NCBI RefSeq assembly: GCF_023721755.1
Contig: NZ_JAMDLH010000002.1
Location: 558,001-622,000, forward strand
DNA length: 64,000 bases
Reading direction: 5' to 3'
Source of the DNA: Pleomorphomonas sp. NRK KF1
GTDB taxonomy: Bacteria; Pseudomonadota; Alphaproteobacteria; Rhizobiales; Pleomorphomonadaceae
A program made the position numbers and the translations under genes. This document shows positions 43,610 to 53,366 of this stretch, piece after piece; position 1 is the first letter of the stretch; every line of letters starts with the position of its first letter. Below the pieces are notes generated by a model. It saw nothing but the letters and a program-made list of their open reading frames with translations. It did not search any database and was not told the origin of the DNA.

Positions 43610-44610
43610 GCCACACCCTTCAGAAAGTCGGCTGCGAGATAGCGGTCGGCGAGATCGATGGTGCCGGCGGTGTAAGCCGTCCCCATCGCCTGCGCTGTCG
43701 GCGTTTCGGAGTGCGAGGCAATCCAGGCGGTCAGCTGCATGCGGCGCAGCATCACAAGCATGGGCAGCGCCGCCGCCTGCTCGGGATCGAGCGGTGCGAG
43801 GCGCGCATAGCCGTCGAGCCAGGCCGCCATCAGATCGGGGATGAAGGGTTCGGTTTCCATGAAGGAGATCGAAGCGGCAAAGTCATAGGCAAACCAGGAG
43901 AAGCCGCAATCGTCGAAATCGATGACGCCGAGCCGATCGTCGTCGACCAGGAGATTGGCGGCGCGCATGTCGGCATGGATCAGACCGAAACGGTCCGGCG
44001 AGGTGCCGTAGCCTGCCGTCTCCCTGTGAAGCCGAGCCGCCACCTTTTCGAGGACTGCCCGCCCGGCGGCGTCAAGACCAAGCGCGGCGCGCCAGTCGCC
44101 CCAGTAGGCGTTCGGACCAATGATGGTGTCGAACGTCCAGGTCTTGCGGGCGAAACCCGGCGGAGGGGACCACGCCCGGCTGTGCGCGTGGAGACGAGCG
44201 GAGATCTCACCGAGATGGCGGTACCATCGCGTGAGATCGCCGGCCTCGCCTGGAGCCTTGCCGCTCATGAACTCGAACGCCACGACGTTGCGATGCGTTT
44301 CGCCGTCAAAGAAGGTAGCGAGCAGCCGTCCATCCTTGGCGTGAATCGGCGCCGGTGTGGCGATGATGCCCTCCGTTCGCAGTGCCTCAATCCACTGGAG
44401 TTCGGAGGCAACCTCCTGATCGCTGTGGTAGGCCGGACGATGGACACGCAGGATCAGCCGACGACCACCTCGCGCATCGTCCACCAGGAAAGTGGCGTTT
44501 TCGGAAATGGTGAGCAGGGACAGCTTCGCCATTTCGTCGATATTCCAAGTCGGTAGCGCCGAACGCAGACCGTCTTCGAGGCGGGCGAGAAAGGCGTCGT
44601 CGTAAAGCAT
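43606..44610 (-). CDS. APH-type small-molecule kinase
   Basis: A 334-residue kinase of the aminoglycoside phosphotransferase/choline kinase fold. The nucleotide domain includes ENATFLVDDARGGRRLILRVHR; the catalytic loop is LIHADMRAANLLVDD (H-x-D-x4-N) and the metal motif VIDFDDCGFSWFAYDF. Relatives include hydroxylysine kinase and homoserine kinase type II. It is the first gene of a two-gene unit with the class-III PLP enzyme (ATGA overlap), and a perfect CAACATTAATGTTG palindrome lies 40 bases upstream. The substrate is inferred to be an amino alcohol; the sequence does not name it. Confidence 0.85.
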   Translation of the reverse strand: MLYDDAFLARLEDGLRSALPTWNIDEMAKLSLLTISENATFLVDDARGGRRLILRVHRPAYHSDQEVASELQWIEALRTEGIIATPAPIHAKDGRLLATFFDGETHRNVVAFEFMSGKAPGEAGDLTRWYRHLGEISARLHAHSRAWSPPPGFARKTWTFDTIIGPNAYWGDWRAALGLDAAGRAVLEKVAARLHRETAGYGTSPDRFGLIHADMRAANLLVDDDRLGVIDFDDCGFSWFAYDFAASISFMETEPFIPDLMAAWLDGYARLAPLDPEQAAALPMLVMLRRMQLTAWIASHSETPTAQAMGTAYTAGTIDLADRYLAADFLKGVA

Positions 44611-44649
44611 GCTGGCCGGATCCGTGAAGAATTATGTTTGCAGATGCAA

Positions 44650-44663
44650 CAACATTAATGTTG
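44650..44663. promoter_or_regulatory. palindrome CAACA-TTAA-TGTTG, candidate DeoR operator
   Basis: A perfect 14-base palindrome 40-53 bases upstream of the kinase ATG, flanked by TGCAAC on both sides. It uses the same half-sites as 41185-41198, in inverted order. It sits where it would block the kinase promoter. Confidence 0.45.
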
Positions 44664-44870
44664 GAATTGCAACACCAAAAACCGTTCACTCCCAAGCAGG
44701 AGCCTGTGCGGCCCTGTTTCGCAGAAAACTTCAACCCGGAGTGTTCGACAATCAAGCCGGTTCAACCTGATCGCCACACCCTGGCGGATTCTCATGACAT
44801 GCCAATCGTAGTAGGCTTGCGCGAGGTCGCAGATGCCCCCGACGCCTCATGCCTCGACTGGAGAACGATC

Positions 44871-45584
44871 ATGACGAAGCGTCTTTATGCCGACCTTTCG
44901 GAGTGGTGGCCGCTGATGTCCCCGCCGGCCGACTACGCCAAAGAAGCGGACGAGATTGATCATCTGATCAGCGAGGCTGTTCCCGACGCCCGCCGCATTC
45001 TGGAACTCGGTTCCGGAGGTGGGCATCTGGCAGCCAATCTCAAGGCTCGTTTCGACATGACGCTGGTCGACCTGTCGCCCGCCATGCTCGCCGTCAGCAA
45101 GCGCCTCAACCCGGACTGCCGACACCTGACGGGCGACATGCGGACCTTCAGGCTCGATGAGAGCTTCGACATCGTCCTGATCCATGATGCCATCATGCAC
45201 ATGACGTCGGCCGACGATCTCGCGGCTGCGCTAGCCACGGCGCGCGCCCATTTGAAACCAGGCGGCATCGGCCTGTTTTGCCCCGATTGCACGCTGGAAA
45301 GCTACGAACCAGGGACGTCGTCGGGCGGGAGCGATGGACAGGGACGTGGGATGCGCTTTCTGGAATGGGATCAACCGATCCGTCCAGGCGACAACCGATA
45401 TCGAGTCGATCTCGTCTATCTTCTGAAGGATGGCGACGCGCCTGTGAGGATCGAGCAGGACGGGGATGACTTTGCCGTCTATGCCCAGTCGCAATGGCTG
45501 TCGATGCTGGGCAAAGCGGGCTTCAGCGGCGTGGAACTCCATCTTGTTTCTGGGCGCGAGGTGTTTCTGGCCGGAGCCGCGTGA
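44871..45584 (+). CDS. class I SAM-dependent methyltransferase
   Basis: A 237-residue Rossmann-fold methyltransferase: motif I ILELGSGGGHLAANL (about 43-57), acidic end of strand 2 MTLVDLSPAML, and motif IV-like DIVLIHDAIMHM with post-motif ALATARAHLKPGG. The C-terminal part reads RVDLVYLLKDGD and ends VFLAGAA. The ATG at 44871 follows GGAG; the longer frame overlaps the kinase promoter region. The substrate is unknown. Convergent with the ribose-type ABC operon, whose terminator lies just beyond. Confidence 0.85.
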   Translation: MTKRLYADLSEWWPLMSPPADYAKEADEIDHLISEAVPDARRILELGSGGGHLAANLKARFDMTLVDLSPAMLAVSKRLNPDCRHLTGDMRTFRLDESFDIVLIHDAIMHMTSADDLAAALATARAHLKPGGIGLFCPDCTLESYEPGTSSGGSDGQGRGMRFLEWDQPIRPGDNRYRVDLVYLLKDGDAPVRIEQDGDDFAVYAQSQWLSMLGKAGFSGVELHLVSGREVFLAGAA

Positions 45585-45604
45585 CCCCCCGGCCTTGCCC
45601 CAAG

Positions 45605-45637
45605 CAAAAATCCCCGGGAAGTCTCCTCCCCGGGGAT
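45605..45637 (-). terminator. terminator of the ribose-type ABC operon
   Basis: On the minus strand ATCCCCGG (complement of 45630-45637) pairs with CCGGGGAT (complement of 45610-45617) and is followed by TTTTTGCTTG, about 30 bases after the binding-protein stop. A classic intrinsic terminator. Confidence 0.8.
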
Positions 45638-45667
45638 GGGTTTCAGGAAGCAACTTGCTGCCTGCGA

Positions 45668-46603
45668 TCAGCGAGCCGCCGTCCAGCCCTTGTACTCGTT
45701 GACGTTCTCGCGCGTCACGAGCTTGGAGGGAAGCAGGGTCACCTGCTGCTCGGGCTTCTTGCCGTTGAGCAGGTCGATGCCGATCTGCGTGGCAAGCTGG
45801 GCCATGGCGTAGGGGTCCTGGCTCGACGAAGCGACGACGAGCGACGACGTATCCTTCAGCTCGGCTTCGATGTCCGGCGCACCGTCGACGGCGGTGATGA
45901 ACAGGTTCGTGCGGTTGGCCTGCTTGGCGGCCAGGCTGGCGCCGATGCCCGTCGGGTCGTTGATGGCGAACACGGCGTCGATCTTCTCGAAGCGGGTCAG
46001 CATCGACTGCATGACGTTCAGGCCGCCATCGCGCGAGCCCTTGGCGTCCTGGTCGTCGGACAGCACGTTGATGCCGGAGTTGGCGCCGAACACCTTCTTG
46101 CAGCCGACGACGCGGTCGATGACGGCCGATACCTGCGGACCGTTGATGATGACGACGTCACCCTTTCCTTCAAGCTTGTCGACGATGTACTGGCAGGCGA
46201 TCTCGCCGGCCTGGACGTTGTCGGTGGTCACGGTGGCGTCAGCGCCCTCGGCGGCGGTGTCGACGGCGACGACCGGAATGCCGGCGGCCTGGGCGCGGGC
46301 GATGGCGGGCGCCACGGCCTTCGGATCGGCCGGGTTGAGGAGGATCAGGTCGACGCCGGCGGCGATGAAGTTGTCGATCTGAGTGAACTGCTTGTTCATG
46401 TCGTAGTCGTAGCCGAGGGCGGTGACTTCGACGTTGGGATTGATCTCCTTGGCCTTGTCCGTCGCGCCGGTGGCGAGGGCCACGAAGAACGGGTTGCCCA
46501 TCGAACCGAGCGAGATTCCGATCTTGTTGAGGTCCTTGGCCGAGGCGGCGCCGGTGAAAGCGACGGCGGCGGCGGCGGCGAGCAGAATGCTGCGAGACTT
46601 CAT
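45668..46603 (-). CDS. ribose-type sugar ABC substrate-binding protein
   Basis: A 311-residue periplasmic-binding protein of the RbsB family. Signal peptide MKSRSILLAAAAAVAFTGAASA; mature part starts KDLNKIGISLGSMGNPFFVAL. Characteristic blocks: DLILLNPADPKAVAPAI, IPVVAVDTAAEG, VFAINDPTGIGASLA, VVASSSQDPYAMAQL. Last gene of the ROK-RbsA-RbsC-RbsB order, 192 bases after the permease, leaving room for its own promoter. The sugar cannot be read from sequence; the linked ROK regulator suggests a non-phosphorylated sugar or polyol. Confidence 0.92.
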   Translation of the reverse strand: MKSRSILLAAAAAVAFTGAASAKDLNKIGISLGSMGNPFFVALATGATDKAKEINPNVEVTALGYDYDMNKQFTQIDNFIAAGVDLILLNPADPKAVAPAIARAQAAGIPVVAVDTAAEGADATVTTDNVQAGEIACQYIVDKLEGKGDVVIINGPQVSAVIDRVVGCKKVFGANSGINVLSDDQDAKGSRDGGLNVMQSMLTRFEKIDAVFAINDPTGIGASLAAKQANRTNLFITAVDGAPDIEAELKDTSSLVVASSSQDPYAMAQLATQIGIDLLNGKKPEQQVTLLPSKLVTRENVNEYKGWTAAR

Positions 46604-46795
46604 GACTACGTTCCTCCTTGGGATGCCGGCTGGGCCAGACGGATCTCCTCCCGTCCGACGCGCCTGCTATGTCCGGCCGGCCGCGAGGCGGTCCCGCCGG
46701 TGGATTGCAGGGGTGTTGTGGCAGCCGGTTCCTACCGGCGGATACGCCACCCCAGATGCGGAGGCGGGGTCAGCCCGCCGCCGAATTCGGTATTC

Positions 46796-47800
46796 TCAGG
46801 TACGCGCGCCGCCCTGCGAACGGACGCGGTCGAGCGCCACGGCGATGATGATGACGAGGCCCTTGATGATGTACTGCCAGATGTCGGAGACGCCGATCAG
46901 CACGAGGCCGTTGGACAGCACGGCGATGATCAGCGCGCCGATCAGCGTTCCCCAGATGGAGCCGACGCCGCCGGTGAACGACGTGCCGCCGAGGATGACC
47001 GCCGCGATGGCGTCGAGTTCGTAGGACTGGCCGAGCTGGGTTCCGTTGGCGGCGAACAGACGGGCCGCGCTCATCACGCCGCCGAGGCCGGCCATCAGGC
47101 CCGAGAAGCCGTAGACGAACAGGAACACCGCCCAGACCTTGATGCCCGAAAGGCGGGCGGCGCTTTCGTTGCCGCCGGTGGCGTAGATGTGCACGCCGAG
47201 CACCGTCCGCCGCAGGATGACCCAGGTGACGATCACCGACAGGAAGGCGATGATTACCAGCCAGGGGATGCCGAACAGATAGCCGTTGCCGATGAAGGCG
47301 AAGGGCAGCTGCGAGTTGAAGACGGTGGTGTCGTTGCCGAGCAGGCGGGCGACACCGCGCACGGCGGTGAGCGAGCCGAGCGTCGAGATGAACGGCGGCA
47401 GGCCGATGAAGGCGACCAGCGAACCATTGATCAGGCCGAACACCAGGCCGGCGAACAGCGCCAGCGGAATGCCGATCATGCCCATATCGGGCACCAGCGA
47501 GCCGATCACCGCCACCATGGCCGAGGCGGCGAGAATGGAGCCGACCGAGAGGTCGATGCCGCCGGTCAGGATCACCGCCGTCATGCCGCAGGCGAGCACG
47601 GTGTTGATCGACGCCTGCTGGGTCACGATCGACAGGTTTTGCGGCGAGATGAAGCGGCCGGACATCAGCTGGAAGGCGATGCCGAGCAGGATCAGGATCG
47701 GCAGCATGCCGACCGTGCGGATGATCTGCTGGATGAGGACCTGGCGATTGGCGGCGGCCTTCTCACGGGTGAGTTCGGTGGCCGAGGTTTCCTGGGACAT
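46796..47800 (-). CDS. ribose-type sugar ABC permease
   Basis: A 334-residue membrane protein of the RbsC family with eight to ten hydrophobic helices. Recognisable: LSIVTQQASINTVLACGMTA, ILTGGIDLSVGSILAASAM, FVNG-like LINGSLVAFIGLPPFISTLG and VILGGTSFTGGVGSIWGTLIG. The ATG at 47800 gives the normal cytoplasmic N-terminus (MSQETSATELTREKAA); the longer frame upstream would begin at GTG inside the ATPase gene. It forms the channel with the RbsA-like ATPase, 31 bases upstream. Confidence 0.93.
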   Translation of the reverse strand: MSQETSATELTREKAAANRQVLIQQIIRTVGMLPILILLGIAFQLMSGRFISPQNLSIVTQQASINTVLACGMTAVILTGGIDLSVGSILAASAMVAVIGSLVPDMGMIGIPLALFAGLVFGLINGSLVAFIGLPPFISTLGSLTAVRGVARLLGNDTTVFNSQLPFAFIGNGYLFGIPWLVIIAFLSVIVTWVILRRTVLGVHIYATGGNESAARLSGIKVWAVFLFVYGFSGLMAGLGGVMSAARLFAANGTQLGQSYELDAIAAVILGGTSFTGGVGSIWGTLIGALIIAVLSNGLVLIGVSDIWQYIIKGLVIIIAVALDRVRSQGGART

Positions 47801-47831
47801 GGCGGTTCCCTTGCTTGCGTTTCTTGTGGCG

Positions 47832-49379
47832 TCAGGCGGCCGGCGCGCTCGGGTGAGCGAGGCCGGCGGCCAGGGCAATGATGTTTTCCTGGGTGATCTC
47901 GACACCGGCGGTGCCCCCGACTTCGCCCACGATGTGGCCTTCGCGCATTACCAGCACGCGATCGGCGATGCCGACCACCTCCGGCATCTCCGAGGAGATG
48001 ACCAGCACGCCGACGCCCGCCTGCACGAGGTCGTCGATGATGCGGTAGATCTCGGACTTGGCGCCGATGTCGACGCCGCGCGTCGGCTCGTCGAGGATCA
48101 GCACGCGTGGTCGCGTTTCCAGAAGGCGGGAGAGCAGCACCTTCTGCTGATTGCCGCCCGACAGCGATCCCACCTCGACGATCGGGCCGGCGACACGGAT
48201 CGACAGCGCCTTGATGGCATCGAGCGCCCGAACTCTCGCCTTCTTGAGATCGAGAAGGCCGCCTTTGGCAGCGTCGCGACCGATCACTTGCAGGTTGATG
48301 TTCTCCTGCACCGTCATGTCGAGGAACAGACCCTGCCCTTTGCGGTCCTCGGTGAGGTAGACGATGCCGGCGTCCACCGCCTGGATCGGCCTCGCGATGT
48401 CGATCGGCTTGCCATCGAGCGCCACCGTTCCGCTCTTGCGGCTGTCGGCGCCGTAAATCAGACGGGCAAGCTCGGTGCGGCCCGAACCGACAAGGCCGGC
48501 AAGGCAGAGAACCTCCCCCTGATGCAAGTCGAACGAACAACCGCGCACGCGGTGGCCGTCGCTCATGTCGCTGACCGACAGGATGATCTCGCCCCGGCTG
48601 CCCTTGGCGTCGTGGTCCTTCTTGTAGAACTTGGAGAGGTCGCGGCCGACCATCATCTTGACCAGCTTCTCGGCCGACAGCTCGTCCCGCGTCAGCGTGC
48701 CGACGTAGCTGCCGTCCCGCAGCACCGAGCAGCGGTCGGCCAGCTCGTAGACCTCGGCCATGCGGTGCGAAATGTAGATGATGGCGAGGCCATCGGCGCG
48801 CAGTGTGCGGATGAGGTCGAACAGCTTGTCGGTTTCACGCGAGGACAGGGCCGTGGTCGGCTCGTCCATGACGAGGATGCGGGCGTTGGCGTGGATGGCG
48901 CGGGCGATCTCCACCATCTGCCGCTCGGCGATCGACAGCGTCGAGACGATGGTGGCCGGCCCGAAGGTGGCGCCCAGGCGGTCGAGAACGCCCTGGCAGT
49001 CGGCGCGCATGCGGGTCCGGTCGACCTGGCCGCCCGACGACAGCTCGCGGCCGAGATAGATGTTCTCGGCCACCGTCAGGTTGGGCGACAGGCTGAGCTC
49101 TTGGTAAATGACGGCGATGCCCTTGGTCTTGGCGCTGAGCGGACCGTCGATATGGATCACCTCGCCATTGATGCGCAGTTCGCCGCCGGGATCGGCCCGG
49201 TAGGCGCCGGACAGGATCTTCATCAGCGTCGACTTGCCGGCGCCGTTCTCGCCCATCAGCGCATGCACCTCGCCGGGGTAGACGGTCAGCTCGACGTTGG
49301 CGAGCGCCTTCACGCCCGGGAAGGTCTTGGAGATGCCGCGCATCTCGAGGATGGGGGTCGTCTCAGGCGCGGACGGCAT
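47832..49379 (-). CDS. ribose-type sugar ABC ATPase, duplicated
   Basis: A 515-residue protein with two ATPase modules as in RbsA/MglA. Module 1 (about 10-245): Walker [13 protein letters not shown], signature [15 protein letters not shown], Walker [12 protein letters not shown]. Module 2 (about 260-505): degenerate Walker [13 protein letters not shown], signature [13 protein letters not shown], Walker [17 protein letters not shown]. The degenerate second P-loop is normal for the family. Its start overlaps the end of the ROK regulator gene by 17 bases, so regulator and importer are one operon. Confidence 0.94.
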   Translation of the reverse strand: MPSAPETTPILEMRGISKTFPGVKALANVELTVYPGEVHALMGENGAGKSTLMKILSGAYRADPGGELRINGEVIHIDGPLSAKTKGIAVIYQELSLSPNLTVAENIYLGRELSSGGQVDRTRMRADCQGVLDRLGATFGPATIVSTLSIAERQMVEIARAIHANARILVMDEPTTALSSRETDKLFDLIRTLRADGLAIIYISHRMAEVYELADRCSVLRDGSYVGTLTRDELSAEKLVKMMVGRDLSKFYKKDHDAKGSRGEIILSVSDMSDGHRVRGCSFDLHQGEVLCLAGLVGSGRTELARLIYGADSRKSGTVALDGKPIDIARPIQAVDAGIVYLTEDRKGQGLFLDMTVQENINLQVIGRDAAKGGLLDLKKARVRALDAIKALSIRVAGPIVEVGSLSGGNQQKVLLSRLLETRPRVLILDEPTRGVDIGAKSEIYRIIDDLVQAGVGVLVISSEMPEVVGIADRVLVMREGHIVGEVGGTAGVEITQENIIALAAGLAHPSAPAA

Positions 49380-50631
49380 AGTCTCTGAACTCCCTGAACA
49401 TGGGCGCCGTACCGGTCAGGATCGACGAGCGCGGCGAAAAGTTGAAAAAGAGCGGCAGCGTGGCGGCGCCGAGCGCGCCAGCGCGGGCCCGGAACGAGCC
49501 GTCGAGCACCTTGGCTACGGGCACGCTTTCCGGCGTGGCCGCATCGAGCGCCTTGGCGAGGCGCTCGACGATGATCTCGACGAGGCCGCAGTCGAGGTCG
49601 CCCTCAAGAATGACCTGATCGACGTCGAGCGTCGCCGTGGTGGACAAGATGGCCGGCACGAAGGCGGCGACGGCGTCGTCGATCCACTCGTCAAACGCTG
49701 CCGGTCGAGGCTCGCGGCGGAAGAGGTCGCCGATTTCGGCCAGCGTATCCACGACGTGGCCGCGCCAGCGCAAATGGCGGCGGAGCCCGGCCAATGACGT
49801 CCGGGTGAGCAGCACGTCGAAGGAACGCTCGGGCCGAGGCGCCGACGGTAGCGTGGACGCCGGCACCGGCATCATGGCGAAGTCACCGGCATTGCCGCGA
49901 CTGCCGCGCAGGCAATCGCCACCCAGCACGATGCCGCCGCCAACGGCGCCCCCGATGAAAAGGTAGATGAAGTCCGATCGCGTCCGTCCGTGTCCATAGA
50001 ACAACTCGGCAATGGCAGCGGCATTGCCGTCATTCTCAAGGAAAACGGGGATGCCGGTCGCCGTCTCGAGCGCGGCGCCAAAATCGAACTCGTCCCACAA
50101 GCGGAAGGAGTTGGCCGGCAGCTCAAGCTCGCGCAACCAGCTTCCGAGATGATAGGGCTGAGCAAGGCCGATGCCTGCCAGCCGCTCCCAGCGCTCCGAC
50201 CCGATCTCCTCTTCGATCGACTTGATGTCGCCGGCCACGATCGCCAGCATGTCCTTCGGCGGCGGCAGCAGCGTATCGTGCGACCGGCTGGCAAGAATGC
50301 GCCCGCCGAAATCGACGCATATCGTCTCACAGCCGACGCGATCGATGCGAACGCCGATGGAATAGGCGCCCTCGGGCGCCAGCGCCAGCATGGTGGCCGG
50401 CTGGCCGCGCTGCCCCTCGCGCTTCTTGCCAAGCTCGACCACGAGGCCGGCGGCGGCGAGATAAGCGGTGATGGCGCCGATGGCATTGTTGGTAAGACCG
50501 GCCGCCCGAGCAAGGTCGGTTTTGGACGCCTCGCCGAAACGGCGCAGCGCCTGCAACACGATCCGCTCATTGTAGAGACGAACCTGAGCAGAGTTCGACC
50601 CCTGCCCGGTCCGCATCGTGCGGGCCGACAT
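49363..50631 (-). CDS. ROK-family transcriptional regulator
   Basis: A 422-residue NagC/XylR-type regulator: N-terminal winged helix ([19 protein letters not shown], about 30-48) and a C-terminal ROK domain with [20 protein letters not shown], where the sugar pocket is. The zinc-site cysteines of sugar-kinase ROK proteins are not evident. GGGGGAG stands five bases before the ATG at 50631. First gene of the ribose-type importer operon, likely autoregulated and sugar-responsive. A near-palindrome GATTAATTAATTC lies about 114-126 bases upstream. Confidence 0.9.
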   Translation of the reverse strand: MSARTMRTGQGSNSAQVRLYNERIVLQALRRFGEASKTDLARAAGLTNNAIGAITAYLAAAGLVVELGKKREGQRGQPATMLALAPEGAYSIGVRIDRVGCETICVDFGGRILASRSHDTLLPPPKDMLAIVAGDIKSIEEEIGSERWERLAGIGLAQPYHLGSWLRELELPANSFRLWDEFDFGAALETATGIPVFLENDGNAAAIAELFYGHGRTRSDFIYLFIGGAVGGGIVLGGDCLRGSRGNAGDFAMMPVPASTLPSAPRPERSFDVLLTRTSLAGLRRHLRWRGHVVDTLAEIGDLFRREPRPAAFDEWIDDAVAAFVPAILSTTATLDVDQVILEGDLDCGLVEIIVERLAKALDAATPESVPVAKVLDGSFRARAGALGAATLPLFFNFSPRSSILTGTAPMFREFRDYAVRA

Positions 50632-50683
50632 TCTCACTCCCCCGGAGCAGAGCAAAGCAAACGACTTGTCGACTGTTGAAGGT

Positions 50684-50713
50684 GGCGACGACGGCCTCCC
50701 AACCGTCGTCGCC
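50684..50713. terminator. 11-bp hairpin between dap and the ROK gene
   Basis: GGCGACGACGG (50684-50694) and CCGTCGTCGCC (50703-50713) form a perfect 11-bp stem with an 8-base loop. No T-tract follows on either strand, so termination would need Rho, or it may be a leader hairpin of the ROK operon. Confidence 0.4.
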
Positions 50714-50902
50714 CAGCCGAGGCAAGTTCTCCCGTGCTTCCCTCGATTAATTAATTCACGATGAAGAACCTAGGTCCGATGTGTGAGACCGTCAATTCAG
50801 CCAAAAGAATGAAACACATCCGGTTGACGCAACGGACGAATTGCCGCATCGCGCGCAAGCACGGTAGGTAACAATTATGAATTGTTTCAAGCGATAGGAC
50901 GG

Positions 50903-52462
50903 TCAGACGAGCCGCGCGAACGTAACGTTTCGGGCCAACCAGCAACCGAGAGTGAGCCCCTCGACGGCACCGCTCGCCGCGCGGCGAACCTGCACCGTCC
51001 AGTCACCGGGAGCCGGCGCATCCATGCCGCGTGGCGTCGCCAGCTTCCAGACATCGCCGGCGAACGGTCGTATCTGGTGCATCGGCCCCCGGCCGAGAAA
51101 GCCGTCGAACCGGCCCGCAAAGGCCGGACCAACGGCTTCGATCTCCAGCACGGACTCTGTCTCCGCCGACCAGTAGCGACCGGCGATATCCGCCGAGGGA
51201 GCGCCGGCAAGCCGCGCTGCCATGCCGCGCAGATTGTCGCCCGGGCGCTCCAGTCGCAGACCGCCGCCCTCGCGGGAAAGGCTCATCCCTACCGAGCGCG
51301 CCACGCCGTCCTCCCCGAGAGACAGTACTTCCGGGCCACCGCCCATATTGGCGAGAACGGCATTTCCGTGAGTGGTCACTTCGACCGAGAGACCCGACTC
51401 CGGTTCGAGATAGGCGCCCGCCCAGCCCTCGCCGACCGGTGCGCCGCTACGCGGCGACGACGGCCGACCGAGCGCCGCGCGCATCACAAAAAGCGCCGCG
51501 GCGTGAGCATCGGCCTCGTGGTTGAACATCACGACAACCGACAGCCGCTCGGCCGCCGCGTAGAGGCGACGGATGCGGAAGCCCCGCAACGCCCCGCCAT
51601 GACCGGTGATGGCGACGTCGTCGATTCGATCTTGAGCAAGGCCCATGCCGTAGCGGGCTGGACGCCCGTCGGCAAAGGCCGTCGGCGCCGACAGTCGCCC
51701 ATAGAGACCATTCGCATCGTTGCGGGTGCGATCGATGAAACCTTCCCACGCGAGCATGTCGTCGAGCGTCGCCGCGACGCCGGCGTCACCCGTCCAGAAG
51801 ATGCGATTCGTCGCCGGGAACCAGCCGAGCGCCGGGCTCCCCTCGTAACCGACAGTCCCGTTGAGCGGCGACGCCGTATCCGAGGCAAGACGGGCATCGT
51901 GCATGCCGGCAGGCCCGAAAATGTGGCGGCGATAAAGCTCAGCCAAAGAACGGCCGGAGTGATCTTCCAGGAGATCCGACAGGATTCGGTAGTTGCCGTT
52001 GGAGTATGAATACTGACTGCCCGGCTCGAAGTGGGTCGTCTTCATGCGGGCGAACAAAGGCCTCGCGTCCTCGCGACGGAAGGCGCCCTCGTGGTGAGCA
52101 CCGTGGAGCACGGTGAGCGCCCAGTAATCGCGCAGGCCCGAGCGGTTGTCGCAGAGTTCGCGCACGGTTGGCCGCCGGCCCTGCAGATTTGGCAAGAAGT
52201 CGCCGAGTCGGTCATCAAGAGCCGCCGGGTCGCCAACGAGATCGAGCAAGACGCCACAGGTCATCTGCTTGCTGATGGAACAGATCGGCAGAAGGCGGCG
52301 CGGTGTCATCGCCAGGCCAGCATCCTGATCGGCGTAGCCCCACGCCTCCCGAACGATGACCTCGCCATCCTTCATCACGCCGACCGTGCCACCCGGCCCC
52401 TTGAAGCGCTCCGGCAGCGAAGCCACGGCGGCGGCAAGGGCGGCACGATCTATCGATGACAT
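50903..52462 (-). CDS. dap: D-stereospecific aminopeptidase (DAP-like, serine hydrolase family S12)
   Basis: A 519-residue penicillin-recognising hydrolase that, by homology, releases D-amino acids such as D-Ala from the N-terminus of peptides, amides or esters. I recognise extended similarity to Ochrobactrum anthropi DAP (520 residues). Catalytic residues fall at matching positions: Ser62-x2-Lys65 in PICSISKQ, Tyr153-Ser-Asn155 in YSYSNGNYR, and His288 in TGHGGALRG. Two C-terminal beta-barrel domains (about 335-519) end GCWLARNVTFARLV as in DAP. No signal peptide, so it is cytoplasmic. The ATG at 52462 follows AAGGAAG. Last gene of an SsuABC-type importer operon, with dmpA upstream. Confidence 0.92.
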   Translation of the reverse strand: MSSIDRAALAAAVASLPERFKGPGGTVGVMKDGEVIVREAWGYADQDAGLAMTPRRLLPICSISKQMTCGVLLDLVGDPAALDDRLGDFLPNLQGRRPTVRELCDNRSGLRDYWALTVLHGAHHEGAFRREDARPLFARMKTTHFEPGSQYSYSNGNYRILSDLLEDHSGRSLAELYRRHIFGPAGMHDARLASDTASPLNGTVGYEGSPALGWFPATNRIFWTGDAGVAATLDDMLAWEGFIDRTRNDANGLYGRLSAPTAFADGRPARYGMGLAQDRIDDVAITGHGGALRGFRIRRLYAAAERLSVVVMFNHEADAHAAALFVMRAALGRPSSPRSGAPVGEGWAGAYLEPESGLSVEVTTHGNAVLANMGGGPEVLSLGEDGVARSVGMSLSREGGGLRLERPGDNLRGMAARLAGAPSADIAGRYWSAETESVLEIEAVGPAFAGRFDGFLGRGPMHQIRPFAGDVWKLATPRGMDAPAPGDWTVQVRRAASGAVEGLTLGCWLARNVTFARLV

Positions 52463-52547
52463 CTTCACTCTTCCTTCGGATTGACCAAGCGCAGCTAAGG
52501 CAGCAAACCCTTGCCGCGCAAGGCCGTTCCAGCCGAAGTTCGTTCCC

Positions 52548-53366
52548 TCAGTGCGACATTGAGGACCGGTGCGCCCATCCGGTCATGCGCTTTTCCACCC
52601 AGGCCATGATCGAGTACATGACGATACCCTCGACGGCGAGCGCCAACAGACCGGCGAATACCAGGGGAACGTTGAACTGGCTCTGTGCTGAACTCATCAG
52701 GTTGCCGAGCCCATAGTTCGACGCCACCGTCTCCGAGACCACCGAGCCGACGAAGGCAAGCGTGATCGCGACCTTCAGCGAGCCGAAAAAGTAAGGCATA
52801 GAGCGAGGGATGCCGACCTTCAGCATGATGTCGAGCTTCTTGGCGCCAAGTGCCCTCAGCACGTCCTCGGTTTCCGGCTCGATGGTGGCGAGACCGGTGG
52901 CGACGTTGACGACGATGGGAAAGAAGGAAATCAGGAAGGCCGTCAGCATGGCCGGCACGGCGCCGATGCCGAACCAGATGACGAGGATGGGCACCACCGC
53001 CACCTTGGGCACGGCGTTGAAGCCGATCATCAGCGGATAGAGGCCGGCATAGATCACCTTCGACCAGCCGATGAAAAGACCAAGGGCGAGACCGCCGACC
53101 ACCGCCATCAGGAAGCCCAGCGTGGTGGTGTAGAGCGTCTGCAGCGAGTTTTTCCAGAGCGGCGACCAATACTGATAGAAGGCGGCGAAGATGCGTGAGG
53201 GGGCCGGCAGAATGGTATAGGGCAGATCGAAAACTCGGACCGCCGCCTCCCAGATGGCGAACAGGGCGATGGTATAGAGCCAGGGAGAGGCCCTCACCCA
53301 GTCGATGCGGGCGACCAGAGGCTTTGTCCGCTCGGGCTTCTGAATGTCCTCGACAACGGCGCTCAT
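52548..53366 (-). CDS. ABC transporter permease (SsuC/TauC-like)
   Basis: A 272-residue permease with six helices, first at SPWLYTIALFAIWEAAVRVF. The coupling loop is TEDVLRALGAKKLDIMLKVGIPRSMPYFF (EAA type). GAGGAGG precedes the ATG at 53366, which overlaps the ATPase stop by four bases; the open frame continues upstream into the ATPase gene but that part is not real coding. With the ATPase and binding protein it forms an importer in one operon with dap. Confidence 0.9.
   Translation of the reverse strand: MSAVVEDIQKPERTKPLVARIDWVRASPWLYTIALFAIWEAAVRVFDLPYTILPAPSRIFAAFYQYWSPLWKNSLQTLYTTTLGFLMAVVGGLALGLFIGWSKVIYAGLYPLMIGFNAVPKVAVVPILVIWFGIGAVPAMLTAFLISFFPIVVNVATGLATIEPETEDVLRALGAKKLDIMLKVGIPRSMPYFFGSLKVAITLAFVGSVVSETVASNYGLGNLMSSAQSQFNVPLVFAGLLALAVEGIVMYSIMAWVEKRMTGWAHRSSMSH

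Noticed and set aside
45494-49388. Long plus-strand frames across the ribose-type ABC operon
   Set aside because: Low-complexity Arg/Asp/Gly/His products; the minus strand encodes RbsA, RbsC and RbsB homologues.
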